A stretch of 64,000 bases of DNA from Pontivivens ytuae. GTDB lineage: Bacteria > Pseudomonadota > Alphaproteobacteria > Rhodobacterales > Rhodobacteraceae. The position numbers and the translations under genes were made by a program. Location of the stretch: positions 3,390,001 through 3,454,000 of the forward strand of contig NZ_CP064942.1 in NCBI RefSeq assembly GCF_015679265.1. The letters run 5' to 3'. Below the pieces are notes generated by a model. It did no database searches, was not told the DNA's origin, and saw nothing but the letters and a program-made list of their open reading frames with translations. Positions within the stretch are counted from its first letter, which is position 1. Each line of letters opens with the position of its first letter. Below, one piece after another: positions 22,062-30,916 of this stretch.

Positions 22062-22114
22062 CTGCCCGTTCCGTGGGCAGTGCGCGAACGACACGCCCGG
22101 TTTTTGTGTCGTTC
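22062..22114 (+). terminator. Paired hairpins after hemA, likely operon terminator
   Basis: Two stem-loops follow hemA: CTGCCC/GGGCAG (22062-22080) and GAACGACAC/GTGTCGTTC (22086-22114, 9 bp, loop containing TTTTT). There is no U-tract after the second stem, so it may be a processed or rho-assisted 3' end, not a classical intrinsic terminator. Position at the end of a 15-kb operon supports the call. Confidence 0.5.
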
Positions 22115-22206
22115 CCGTGACAGGTCGCGGCGGAGCCTGCCGCCGCCGTCCGCCCGCGATTGATCGCCCTCCGTCACCCGCGTCTAACCCGTCGCGCAAT
22201 CAACAA

Positions 22207-22226
22207 GCGGCCCGCGAAAGGGCCGC
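22207..22226 (+). promoter_or_regulatory. Leader hairpin upstream of amtB
   Basis: A 7-bp inverted repeat GCGGCCC/GGGCCGC around GCGAAA ends 21 nt before the amtB ATG. It would sit in the 5' untranslated region and could influence mRNA stability or access to the ribosome-binding site. No sigma-54 (TGGC-N8-TTGC) signature was seen in this gap. Confidence 0.35.
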
Positions 22227-22247
22227 GCAGACGGGGAACATCTCAAG

Positions 22248-23453
22248 ATGAACGGAGCGGATACCGCATGGATCATCGTCGCCACGGCGCTGGTCCTCTT
22301 CATGACCCTGCCGGGTCTCGCGCTTTTCTACGGCGGGCTGGTGCGCGCGCGGAACGTGCTGAGCGTGCTGATGCAGTGCATCGCCATCGCCTGCCTTATG
22401 TCGATCCTGTGGCTCGCCCTCGGCTATTCCATCGCGTTCGGCGAGGGCAACGCCTGGTGGGGCGGGCTCGGCAAGGCCTTCCTGATCGGCATCGGGCCGG
22501 ACACGCTGTCGGGCACCATTCCGGAGGTGCTGTTCTTCGCCTTCCAGATGACCTTCGCCATCATCACCCCGGCGCTGATCGTCGGTGCGTATGTCGAGCG
22601 GATCGGCTTCGGCTTCGTGCTCACCTTCTCCGGCCTCTGGATGCTGCTCGTCTACGCGCCGGTCGCGCACTGGGTCTGGGGCGGCGGCTGGCTCGGCGAG
22701 ATGGGCGTCATGGATTTCGCCGGTGGCATCGTGGTGCATGAGACCGCGGGGATCGCGGCGCTGATCTTGGCCGCGATGCTCGGCGGCCGCCGGGGCTTCG
22801 CCTCGGGCGACGTGAAGCCGCCGCACAATCCGGGAATGGTGATGATCGGCGCCTGCATGCTGTGGGTCGGCTGGTTCGGCTTCAACGGCGGGTCGCAGCT
22901 CGCCGCAGACGGTGGTGCGGCGATGGCGCTTACGGTCACGCATATCTCCGCCGCGGCCGCCTCGCTGAGCTGGGCGGCGTGGGAGAAGCTGCGCCACGGC
23001 AAGGCGTCGATGGTCGGTCTCGTGACCGGGACGATCGCTGGCCTCGCCTCGATCACGCCGGCCTCCGGCTTCGTCGGGCCGATCGGGGCGCTGATCATCG
23101 GGACGGTGGCAGGCGTGCTCTGCCAGGTGGCCTGCGGCTGGGTGAAGGACCTGCTGCGCATCGACGACACGCTCGACGTCTTCGCGGTCCACGGCCTCGG
23201 CGGTATTTTCGGCACGATCATGGCGCCGATCCTTGCCGCCCCGGCGCTGGGCGGCGGCGGGCTGTCGGAGGGGCAGGGCGTTATGACGCAGCTCATCGGC
23301 CTCGTCTCCGTCGGCGTTTTCACCGCCGTGGGCACCGTGATCCTGGTCCTGATCGTGAAGGCGATCTTCCCGCTGCGGGTGAGCGAGGAGCAGGAATATG
23401 AGGGGCTCGACTACGCCGCCCATGGCGAGCGGGCTTACGACTGGGTTTCCTGA
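22248..23453 (+). CDS. amtB: Ammonium transporter, AmtB family
   Basis: A 401-residue channel-like NH3/NH4+ transporter with about 11 membrane segments. Conserved elements include LPGLALFYGGLVRARNVLS, the pore His segment DFAGGIVVHETAG, and the second signature DVFAVHGLGGIFGT. It is usually preceded by glnK/glnB, but no PII gene lies next to it. It stands alone between hemA and a terminator. Confidence 0.93.
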   Translation: MNGADTAWIIVATALVLFMTLPGLALFYGGLVRARNVLSVLMQCIAIACLMSILWLALGYSIAFGEGNAWWGGLGKAFLIGIGPDTLSGTIPEVLFFAFQMTFAIITPALIVGAYVERIGFGFVLTFSGLWMLLVYAPVAHWVWGGGWLGEMGVMDFAGGIVVHETAGIAALILAAMLGGRRGFASGDVKPPHNPGMVMIGACMLWVGWFGFNGGSQLAADGGAAMALTVTHISAAAASLSWAAWEKLRHGKASMVGLVTGTIAGLASITPASGFVGPIGALIIGTVAGVLCQVACGWVKDLLRIDDTLDVFAVHGLGGIFGTIMAPILAAPALGGGGLSEGQGVMTQLIGLVSVGVFTAVGTVILVLIVKAIFPLRVSEEQEYEGLDYAAHGERAYDWVS

Positions 23454-23460
23454 TCCCGGC

Positions 23461-23492
23461 AGGGGCGGCCCCGCGCCGCCCCTCGTCTTTTT
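23461..23492 (+). terminator. Rho-independent terminator after amtB
   Basis: A 9-bp GC-rich stem AGGGGCGGC/GCCGCCCCT with loop CCCGC, followed by CGTCTTTTT. It lies 7 nt after the amtB stop and is the clearest intrinsic terminator in the window. Confidence 0.85.
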
Positions 23493-23543
23493 AGTTACAT
23501 CTGCAAGCACTAGGTTCCCTGCCAAAACAGGGAGAACCGCAGC

Positions 23544-24494
23544 ATGGCAAAGGCGTTCGCCTCCGCAGGCGATCTGGAGGAGAAAGAGGTCAGCTTCACC
23601 GAGATCGGCGAAGGGCTCTGGGCCTTCACCGCCGAGGGCGACCCGAACACGGGTGTCATCATCGGCGACGACAGCGTGATGATCGTAGATGCGCAGGCCA
23701 CCCCGCGCCTTGCCCGGCTGGTGGTCGAGAAGATCCGCTCCGTCACCGACAAGCCGATCAGCCATGTGGTGCTCACCCATTACCATGCCGTCCGCGTGCT
23801 GGGCGCCTCCGCCTACGGGGCTGACCAGATCGTCATGAGCGAGAAGGCCCGCGCCATGGTCGTCGAGCGCGGGCAGGAGGATTGGGACAGCGAGTTCGCC
23901 CGCTTCCCTCGCCTCTTTCAGGGGCATGAGGAGATCCCCGGCCTCACCTGGCCCACCACCAGTTTCGCCGGGCGGATGAGCGTCTATCTCGGCAATCGCC
24001 GGGTGGATCTCATGCAGCTTGGACGGGCGCACACGGCGGGCGATATCGTCGCCTATGTCGGCGACCAGAACGTGATGTTCACCGGCGATATCGTCGAATA
24101 CCACTCCGCCTGCTATTGCGGCGACGGGCATTTCCACGACTGGCCGGGCACGCTGGAGGCGATCCGTGCGTGGGATGTGGACGCCATCGCACCGGGTCGC
24201 GGCGACGCGCTGGTCGGGCGGGAGAAGGTGAACGCCGCCATCGATTCCACCAAGGATTTCGTGACCTCGACCTACCGCTCGGTGGCCAAAGTCGCGCTGC
24301 GCGGCGGCTCGCTGAAGGAGGCGATGGCCGCCTGCCGCGAGGTCTGCGATCCGAAGTTCTCCGACTACGCGATCTACGAGCACTGCCTCCCCTTCAACGT
24401 CGCCCGCGCCTATGACGAGGCGCGCGACATCGACACCCCCCGCATCTGGACCGCCGAGCGCGACGCGGCCATGTGGGCCGAGTTGCAGGACTGA
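23544..24494 (+). CDS. Metallo-beta-lactamase-fold protein with a reduced metal site
   Basis: A 316-residue MBL-fold protein. The first motif reads THYHAVR, not HxHxDH, so the Asp and last His of metal site 2 are missing. The site-1 His (GRAHTAGD) and bridging Asp (MFTGDIV) remain. The last motif, normally PGHG, is PGRG. It probably binds one metal or acts differently from hydrolytic members. It is followed 5 nt later by a FAD monooxygenase and then DUF2783, a trio I have seen together in alphaproteobacteria in aromatic or ether catabolism, but the substrate is unknown. Confidence 0.85.
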   Translation: MAKAFASAGDLEEKEVSFTEIGEGLWAFTAEGDPNTGVIIGDDSVMIVDAQATPRLARLVVEKIRSVTDKPISHVVLTHYHAVRVLGASAYGADQIVMSEKARAMVVERGQEDWDSEFARFPRLFQGHEEIPGLTWPTTSFAGRMSVYLGNRRVDLMQLGRAHTAGDIVAYVGDQNVMFTGDIVEYHSACYCGDGHFHDWPGTLEAIRAWDVDAIAPGRGDALVGREKVNAAIDSTKDFVTSTYRSVAKVALRGGSLKEAMAACREVCDPKFSDYAIYEHCLPFNVARAYDEARDIDTPRIWTAERDAAMWAELQD

Positions 24495-24499
24495 GCGCC

Positions 24500-26035
24500 A
24501 TGCCCTTCGACTACAAACCCTTCCCCTATCGCCGCGCTCCCGGTCTCGACGCGACGGAGCCGACGCATCCGGTGGTGATCGTCGGCGCGGGGCCGATCGG
24601 GCTCGCTATGGCGGTGGATCTGGCGACACAGGGCGTGCGCTCCGTGCTGCTCGACGACAACGACGTCGTCTCCGTCGGGTCGCGCGCGATCTGCTGGGCG
24701 AAACGGACGCTGGAGATCTTCGACCGGCTCGGCGTCGGGGAGCGGATGGTTGAGAAGGGCGTGACCTGGCAGGTCGGCCGCCTCTTCGACGGGGAGGAGG
24801 AGGTGTTCTCCTTCGACCTTCTGCCGGAGGAGGGGCACAAGATGCCCGCCTTCATCAATCTCGGGCAGTATTATGTGGAGCAGTATCTGGTCGAACGCTG
24901 CCACGACTTCCCCGACCTCATCGACCTGCGCTTCAAGAACCGCGTGGCCTCGGTGACGAACGGGACCGAAGGTGTGGAGATAGAGGTGGAGACGCCCGAC
25001 GGTCCGTATACCCTCACCGCCGACTGGCTGATCGCTTGCGACGGGGCGCGGAGTCCGGTGCGCGGGATGCTGGGCCTCGACTTCGCAGGGCGCGTGTTCG
25101 AGGAGCGGTTCCTGATCGCGGATATCGTGATGGAGGCCGACTTCCCCTCCGAACGCTGGTTCTGGTTCAACCCGCCCTTCCACGGCGGGCAAACCGCGCT
25201 GCTGCACAAGCAGCCCGACAACATCTACCGCATCGACCTGCAACTGGGCTGGGACGCGGATCCGGAGGAAGAGAAGAAGCCGGAGAACGTGATCCCCCGC
25301 ATCGAGAAGGCGGTGGGCGGCAGGCCCTTTGAGCTCGACTGGGTGAGCGTCTACACCTTCCAGTGCCGGCGGCTGGAGAAGTTCGTGCATGACCGCGTCG
25401 TCTTCGTCGGCGACAGCGCCCATGTCGTCAGCCCGTTCGGCGCGCGGGGCGGCAATGGCGGCATCCATGACGTCGACAATCTGGGCTGGAAGCTCGCCGC
25501 CGTCATCAAGGGCGAGGCGACGCCGGAGCTGGTCGCGACCTACGATATCGAGCGGCGGCACGGCGCGGACGAGAACATCCTGAATTCGACGCGCGCCACG
25601 AACTTCCTGTCGCCGCCCAACGCCGCGTCGGGCCTGTTCCGCGATGCGGTGCTGGACCTCGCCCGCGACCACGCCTTCGCGCGCCCGCTCATCAATTCCG
25701 GCCGTCTGTCGCGGCCCTGTACGCTCGCGGGCCTCCTGCCGGGGGAGGAGCGGGCGGGGCCGGTGCGCGTCGGCGATCCGTGCCCGGATGCGCCCATCGG
25801 CAACGGCTGGCTGCTCGACCGGCTCGGTGGGCGCTTCGTACTGCTGGCGGTGGAGCGTGGGGTGGACGACCCCATGGGACTGGAGGTGGTCGAGGCCACC
25901 GGCGAGACCATGCTCAACCGCTACGGCCCCGGCGTCTTCCTGATCCGGCCCGACCAGCACATCGCCGCGAGCTGGGACGGGCCGACCCCGGCCGATATCC
26001 GCACGGCACTCGACCGCGCCATGGGGCGGGCATGA
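24500..26035 (+). CDS. FAD-dependent aromatic-type monooxygenase
   Basis: A 511-residue class A flavoprotein monooxygenase (PheA/TfdB/MhpA group). The N-terminal Rossmann motif is VVIVGAGPIGLAMAVDLATQ. The DG motif is DWLIACDGARSPVRGMLG. The second FAD motif is FVGDSAHVVSPFGARGGNGG, followed by a thioredoxin-like C-terminal domain. Such enzymes hydroxylate phenolic rings with NAD(P)H and oxygen. The substrate cannot be deduced. The stop overlaps the DUF2783 start. Confidence 0.87.
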   Translation: MPFDYKPFPYRRAPGLDATEPTHPVVIVGAGPIGLAMAVDLATQGVRSVLLDDNDVVSVGSRAICWAKRTLEIFDRLGVGERMVEKGVTWQVGRLFDGEEEVFSFDLLPEEGHKMPAFINLGQYYVEQYLVERCHDFPDLIDLRFKNRVASVTNGTEGVEIEVETPDGPYTLTADWLIACDGARSPVRGMLGLDFAGRVFEERFLIADIVMEADFPSERWFWFNPPFHGGQTALLHKQPDNIYRIDLQLGWDADPEEEKKPENVIPRIEKAVGGRPFELDWVSVYTFQCRRLEKFVHDRVVFVGDSAHVVSPFGARGGNGGIHDVDNLGWKLAAVIKGEATPELVATYDIERRHGADENILNSTRATNFLSPPNAASGLFRDAVLDLARDHAFARPLINSGRLSRPCTLAGLLPGEERAGPVRVGDPCPDAPIGNGWLLDRLGGRFVLLAVERGVDDPMGLEVVEATGETMLNRYGPGVFLIRPDQHIAASWDGPTPADIRTALDRAMGRA

Positions 26036-26229
26036 CGCTGGAGACGAGCCCGAATCTCGGAGCCGAGGCCGACGACCTCTATGCCGAACTGCTCGCCGCC
26101 CATGAGGGGCTGAGCGCGGAGGAAAGCGCCGCGCTCAACGCCCGCCTCGTGCTCACGCTGATGAACCATGTGGGCGATGCGGAGGCGATCCGCGCCGCGA
26201 TCGCGCTCGCCAGCGCCGCGCGGCGCTGA
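26032..26229 (+). CDS. DUF2783 small protein
   Basis: A 65-residue helical protein with the pattern DDLYAELLAAHEGLSAEESAALNARLVLTLMNHVGD, which I recognise as DUF2783. It overlaps the FAD monooxygenase by ATGA. Small DUF2783 proteins regularly accompany this monooxygenase/MBL pair, and a subunit or chaperone role is plausible but unproven. Confidence 0.78.
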   Translation: MTLETSPNLGAEADDLYAELLAAHEGLSAEESAALNARLVLTLMNHVGDAEAIRAAIALASAARR

Positions 26230-26292
26230 AACTCCTCGCACCCGCGGCACACGCTGCTATAACGCGGCGATACCGCCTGCCGGAGATGTCCC

Positions 26293-27093
26293 ATGCGTGA
26301 TCCCCTTTCGCCCGCCGACCGTGCCAAGTTCATCGCCGCCCGCGGGGCGCTCAGCCTCGTCGAAAGCGGAATGAAGCTGGGCCTCGGCACCGGCTCTACC
26401 GCGAACTGGTTCGTGCGGCTGCTGGGGGAGCGGATCCGGGTCGAGGGGATCGACGTGGTGGGCGTGGCGACGTCGTCGCGCACCGCGGATCTGGCGCGCA
26501 AGGTCGGGATCGAGGTCATGGACCTCGACGAGGCCGGCTGGCTGGACCTGACGGTGGATGGCGCGGACGAGGTCGACCCCGCGCTGAACCTCATCAAGGG
26601 CGGCGGCGGCGCGCATCTGCAGGAGAAGATCGTGGCCACCGCGTCCGACCGGATGGTGGTCATCACCGACGACTCCAAGCTGGTGCCGCATCTGGGCGCC
26701 TTCCCGCTGCCGGTGGAGGTCATCCCCTTCGGCTGGAAGGCGACGAAGGCGATCATCGAGGAGCTGCTGGAACAGATCTTGGTGGGCGGCCACGCGGTCA
26801 CGCCGCGCTATGCGGGGCAGGAGATGTTCCGCACGGACGAGGGCAACTACATCCTCGATCTGCACCTGCGCCAGATCGGCGACCCGCACCGCCTCTCGCC
26901 GCTCCTCAACCAGGTGGCGGGCGTGGTGGAGAACGGTCTCTTCCTCGGCGTCGCGGACCAGGTGATGGTCGGCTACTCCTCCGGCGAGGTGCACCAGATG
27001 AGCGACGGGGGCGCGATGCAGCCCGCCCCGATCCTCGACGATATCGACGAGCTTGCCTTCCTGATGAACCTCGTCGACGAACAGAAGGTATGA
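26293..27093 (+). CDS. rpiA: Ribose-5-phosphate isomerase A
   Basis: A 266-residue enzyme that interconverts ribose 5-phosphate and ribulose 5-phosphate in the pentose phosphate pathway. Substrate-loop motifs are present: GLGTGSTANWF near residue 32, TVDGADEVDP near 88 and KGGGGAHLQEKI near 101. It is slightly longer than the E. coli enzyme, as is usual in alphaproteobacteria. It is a single gene between DUF2783 and gor. Confidence 0.94.
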   Translation: MRDPLSPADRAKFIAARGALSLVESGMKLGLGTGSTANWFVRLLGERIRVEGIDVVGVATSSRTADLARKVGIEVMDLDEAGWLDLTVDGADEVDPALNLIKGGGGAHLQEKIVATASDRMVVITDDSKLVPHLGAFPLPVEVIPFGWKATKAIIEELLEQILVGGHAVTPRYAGQEMFRTDEGNYILDLHLRQIGDPHRLSPLLNQVAGVVENGLFLGVADQVMVGYSSGEVHQMSDGGAMQPAPILDDIDELAFLMNLVDEQKV

Positions 27094-27198
27094 GCCTGCG
27101 CTCTCACGTCACCGTGCTTGCCGGTTGAGCCTCGCGCGCTGCGGTCCTAGTTTGCCGCCCGCACGCCAAGAACAAGACCCATCACAAGGAACGGCACC

Positions 27199-28551
27199 AT
27201 GAGCGACTTCGACTTCGATCTGTTCGTGATCGGCGGTGGCTCCGGCGGCGTGCGGGCCGCGCGGGTCGCGGCGGAGGCCGGGGCGAAGGTCGCGATCGCG
27301 GAGGAGTACCGCTATGGCGGGACCTGCGTCATCCGCGGCTGCGTGCCGAAGAAGCTGATGGTCTACGCCTCCAAGTTCTCCGAGGAGTTCCACGACGCCG
27401 AAGGCTACGGCTGGGAGGTCGCGGAGCCGCCGCGCTTCGACTGGCTGAAGCTGCAGAAGGGCATCCACAAGGAGCTCGACCGGCTGGAACAGATCTACCG
27501 CCGCAACCTCGCCAATGCCGGTGCGCGCACCTTCGACGCACGCGCGACCGTCACCGGGCCGAACGAGGTGACGATCGACGGGCAGAGCGTGACGGCGGAG
27601 CGTATTCTCGTCGCCACCGGCGCGCGGCCCTTCATCCCGGACATTCCGGGCAAGGAGCACGCCCTCACCTCCAACGACATGTTCCTGATCGAGCACCAGC
27701 CCGAGCGCCTCGCCATCGTGGGCGGCGGCTACATCGCCTGCGAGTTCGCGGGCATCATGAACGGGCTCGGCACCAAGGTGGACCTCTTCTACCGCTCCGA
27801 GCAGATCCTGCGCGGCTTTGACCGCGAGGTCCGCGACCACGTGGCGCACGAGATGGAGAAGAAGGGCATCACGATCCACACGAACTGCGATGTGGAAGAG
27901 GTCGAGCGCACGAACGAGGGCGTGAAGCTGCACCTCGAAGGCGACATGACCATGGAATTCGACGAGGTGCTCTACGCAACGGGGCGCGACCCGAACAGCT
28001 ACGGCCTGGGGCTGGAGGCGCTGGACATCGAGCTGTCGCATAACGGCGCGATTGCGGTGAACGAGTTCTCCCAGACATCGGTGCCCTCGATCTATGCCGT
28101 GGGCGACGTAACCGACCGCCTGGCGCTGACGCCGGTCGCGATCCGCGAGGGGCAGGCCTTCGCCCGCACCGTCTATCACGACAACCCGACGCAGCCCGAT
28201 TACGACCTCGTGCCCACGGCGGTCTTTACCCAGCCCGAGATCGGGCAGGTCGGCATGACCGAGGATCAGGCCCGCAACACCGGTCCGATCGACGTCTACT
28301 GCACCACGTTCCGCTCGATGGCCCATGTCATCGCGGGGCGGGAGGAGCGGATGCTGATGAAGCTCATCGTGTCCCGCGACACCGACAAGGTGCTCGGCTG
28401 CCATATCGTTGGCGAGGCCGCGGGAGAGATGATCCAGATGGCCGGCGTTGCGATCAAGATGGGCGCGACAAAAGCCGACTTCGATCGGACCGTCGCGGTG
28501 CATCCGACTGCGGCGGAAGAGCTCGTGACGCTCAAGAAGCCGATCCGCTAA
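27199..28551 (+). CDS. gor: Glutathione reductase
   Basis: A 450-residue NADPH-dependent flavoprotein that regenerates glutathione. The redox-active disulfide is in GGTCVIRGCVPKKLMVYAS (CxxxxC form), after an FAD motif GGGSGGVRAARVAAEAGAK. NADPH binding is shown by GGGYIACEFAGIMNGLG, and the C-terminal catalytic His by AVHPTAAEE. Glutathione recycling fits the photo-oxidative stress genes elsewhere in the window. Confidence 0.94.
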   Translation: MSDFDFDLFVIGGGSGGVRAARVAAEAGAKVAIAEEYRYGGTCVIRGCVPKKLMVYASKFSEEFHDAEGYGWEVAEPPRFDWLKLQKGIHKELDRLEQIYRRNLANAGARTFDARATVTGPNEVTIDGQSVTAERILVATGARPFIPDIPGKEHALTSNDMFLIEHQPERLAIVGGGYIACEFAGIMNGLGTKVDLFYRSEQILRGFDREVRDHVAHEMEKKGITIHTNCDVEEVERTNEGVKLHLEGDMTMEFDEVLYATGRDPNSYGLGLEALDIELSHNGAIAVNEFSQTSVPSIYAVGDVTDRLALTPVAIREGQAFARTVYHDNPTQPDYDLVPTAVFTQPEIGQVGMTEDQARNTGPIDVYCTTFRSMAHVIAGREERMLMKLIVSRDTDKVLGCHIVGEAAGEMIQMAGVAIKMGATKADFDRTVAVHPTAAEELVTLKKPIR

Positions 28552-28576
28552 CTTGAAACGGCGGGGGGAGTATACA
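28552..28576 (+). promoter_or_regulatory. Possible heat-shock-type promoter of hflKC
   Basis: CTTGAAA (28552-28558) is followed 12 bp later by TATACA (28571-28576), just upstream of hflK. The spacing is short for sigma-70 but resembles sigma-32-type promoters, and HflKC regulates the FtsH protease. This is a sequence resemblance only. Confidence 0.3.
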
Positions 28577-28614
28577 CTTCACCGTCAGACAACTGGAAAC
28601 AGACAGGACAGGCG

Positions 28615-29802
28615 ATGCCCTACAACAACAATTCCGGCGGCCCCTGGGGTGGGGGCGGCGACCGGGGTGGAAACCGGGGGAGCGGTAATGATGGAGGCGA
28701 CCGCAATCCGTGGGGCGGTGGCAACCGTCCCGGCGGTCCCCAGCGCCCGGGCGGCGGTGGCGGCGGGCAGGTTCCCGACATCGACGAGATCGTCCGCAAG
28801 GGCCAGGAGCGCCTGCGCGTCCTGATGGGCGGACGCGGCGGCACCGGCGGCGGTGGCGGCGGCTCGGGCAACGGCGGCATCGGCAAGGGCGCCTGGCTGA
28901 TCGGCGCAGGCGCGCTGGTCGTGGTGTGGGGCTTTGCCTCGATCTACACCGTGCAGCCCTCGCAGCAGTCGGTGGAGCTCACGCTCGGGCAGTTCTCCTC
29001 CACCGGGCAGCCGGGCCTGAACTTCGCGCCGTGGCCGATCGTCACGCACGAGATCGTCGAAGTGACGCAGGAACGGACCGTCAACGTGGGCACCGGCGGC
29101 CGTGCGGGCCGCGCCGACGAGGGGCTGATGCTGACCGGCGACGAGAATATCGTAGATATCGACTTCGAGATCGTGTGGAACATCGCCGATCCCGGCGCCT
29201 TCCTCTTCAACCTGCGCCAGCCCGAGGAGACGATCGAGGCGGTGTCCGAATCCGCGATGCGCGAGGTCATCTCTCGCTCCGAGCTCGCACCGATCCTGAA
29301 CCGCGACCGTGGTCTGATCGCCGCGGAAGTGGAGGACCTGATCCAGGGCACGCTCGACAGCTACAATTCCGGCGTGAACATCGTGCGTCTCAACTTCGAC
29401 CGCGCCGACCCGCCGACGGACGTGATCGACGCGTTCCGCGACGTTCAGGCGGCCGAGCAGGAGCGTCAGACCGCCCAGAACCAGGCCGACGCCTACGCCA
29501 ACCGGGCGCTCGCAGAGGCCCGCGGTGAGGCGGCGCAGCTCCTCCAGCAGGCCGAAGCCTACCGCGCCCAGGTCATCAACGAGGCGACCGGTGAGGCCGC
29601 GCGCTTCGTCAGCGTCCTCAGCGAGTATCGCGGGGCCGAGGAAGTGACCCGCCGCCGTCTCTACATCGAGACGCTGGAGCGGGTGCTGGGCGACGTGGAC
29701 AAGATCATCATCGACCAGGCTGTCTCCGAAGGCGGCAATGGCGGGCAGGGGGTCGTTCCGTACCTGCCGCTCAATGAACTGCGCCGGGGGAACACGCAAT
29801 GA
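28615..29802 (+). CDS. hflK: HflK, FtsH protease modulator
   Basis: A 395-residue band-7/SPFH membrane protein that forms a cage with HflC around the FtsH protease. A Gly/Asn/Pro-rich cytoplasmic N-terminus (about residues 1-60) precedes PDIDEIVRKGQERLRVLM, one membrane helix (about 88-108) and the SPFH domain (YTVQPSQQSVELTLGQF onward). A long helical region rich in Gln/Ala follows. The stop overlaps hflC (ATGA). Confidence 0.94.
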   Translation: MPYNNNSGGPWGGGGDRGGNRGSGNDGGDRNPWGGGNRPGGPQRPGGGGGGQVPDIDEIVRKGQERLRVLMGGRGGTGGGGGGSGNGGIGKGAWLIGAGALVVVWGFASIYTVQPSQQSVELTLGQFSSTGQPGLNFAPWPIVTHEIVEVTQERTVNVGTGGRAGRADEGLMLTGDENIVDIDFEIVWNIADPGAFLFNLRQPEETIEAVSESAMREVISRSELAPILNRDRGLIAAEVEDLIQGTLDSYNSGVNIVRLNFDRADPPTDVIDAFRDVQAAEQERQTAQNQADAYANRALAEARGEAAQLLQQAEAYRAQVINEATGEAARFVSVLSEYRGAEEVTRRRLYIETLERVLGDVDKIIIDQAVSEGGNGGQGVVPYLPLNELRRGNTQ

Positions 29803-30866
29803 ACCGTATGATGGTCTTTCTCGGCGGTCTCCTGCTTCTGGTCATCGCCCTCCTATCCTCGATCTACGTGGTGGACGAGCGGCAGCGCGCGCTCGTGCTC
29901 CAGTTCGGTCAGATTCGCGACGTGCGGCCCGATCCGGGCATCGGCTTCAAGATCCCGATTATCCAGACGGTCGCGTACTACGACGACCGGATCCTCAGCC
30001 TCGACACCGAACCGCTCGAGGTCACGCCGCTCGATGATCGCCGCCTGGTCGTGGATGCGTTCGCGCGCTGGCGGATCTCGGACGTGGTCCGGTTCCGCGA
30101 GCGGACGGGTGCGAGCGGCGACTTCGCCGTGCTCGCCGGTCAGCAGCGGCTGGAGACGGTTCTGAACTCCGCCCTGCGGGAGGTTCTGGGTTCGGTGACG
30201 TCGAACACCGTGCTCTCCGCCGACCGGGTGGCGCTGATGAACCAGATCCGCGACCGCGCGGCAGACGAGACCTCCGAGCTCGGCATCGAAGTGGTCGACG
30301 TCCGGATCAAGCGCGCCGATCTGCCGGAGCAGAACCTGGAAGAAACCTTCAACCGGATGCGGGCCGAGCGTCTGCGCGAGGCGGAGGACGAGCGCGCCCG
30401 GGGTCAGGAGGCTGCACTGCGCGTGCGCTCGCTGGCCGACCGGACCGCGGTCGAAATCCGCTCCGAAGCGCAGCGTGACAGCGAGATCGTTCGCGGTGAG
30501 GCCGACGCCCAGCGGAACGCGATCTTCGCCGAAGCCTTTGGCCAGGATCCGGAATTCTTCGCCTTCTACCGCTCCCTCGCGGCCTACGAGCGGGCGCTGC
30601 AGGGCGAGAACTCCACCATGGTGATCACGCCCGACAGCGAGTTCTTCGAGTACCTCGCGGGTGATCAGTTCGAAGGCTCCGCGCCGCAGGTCGGCGGTGG
30701 CGAGGTCGAGATCCCGGAGGCGATCCAGGAGGCTCAGGAAGAGGCCGAGCAGGCCGTTCAGGAGCAGTCCGAGATGCCCGATGCCGAAACCGGCGAGCTT
30801 CCCTCCGAGCAGGAGGAAGACGGTGAGCTCGAAGACCTCATCGACGAGGCGGTTCCGACCCAATGA
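29799..30866 (+). CDS. hflC: HflC, FtsH protease modulator
   Basis: A 355-residue SPFH protein with an N-terminal membrane helix (FLGGLLLLVIALLSSIYVV) followed by VDERQRALVLQFGQIRDV, typical of HflC. A coiled region rich in Arg/Glu/Ala follows. The acidic tail from about residue 300 (many Glu/Gln) is longer than in E. coli HflC. It partners HflK. A DegP/DegQ protease gene often follows in relatives, but here xseA does. Confidence 0.93.
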   Translation: MNRMMVFLGGLLLLVIALLSSIYVVDERQRALVLQFGQIRDVRPDPGIGFKIPIIQTVAYYDDRILSLDTEPLEVTPLDDRRLVVDAFARWRISDVVRFRERTGASGDFAVLAGQQRLETVLNSALREVLGSVTSNTVLSADRVALMNQIRDRAADETSELGIEVVDVRIKRADLPEQNLEETFNRMRAERLREAEDERARGQEAALRVRSLADRTAVEIRSEAQRDSEIVRGEADAQRNAIFAEAFGQDPEFFAFYRSLAAYERALQGENSTMVITPDSEFFEYLAGDQFEGSAPQVGGGEVEIPEAIQEAQEEAEQAVQEQSEMPDAETGELPSEQEEDGELEDLIDEAVPTQ

Positions 30867-30916
30867 TCGCGCAGGGCGGCTTTTCGTGAGCCGCCCCGCC
30901 CGCTACTCTCTCACCC

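Noticed and set aside
22035..22247. Sigma-54 promoter or PII gene in front of amtB
   Set aside because: No GG-N10-GC core of the sigma-54 type was found and no glnK-like frame is present in the gap.
30867..30916. A degP/degQ-type protease gene after hflC
   Set aside because: It is common in relatives, but this gap is only 50 nt and the next gene is clearly xseA.
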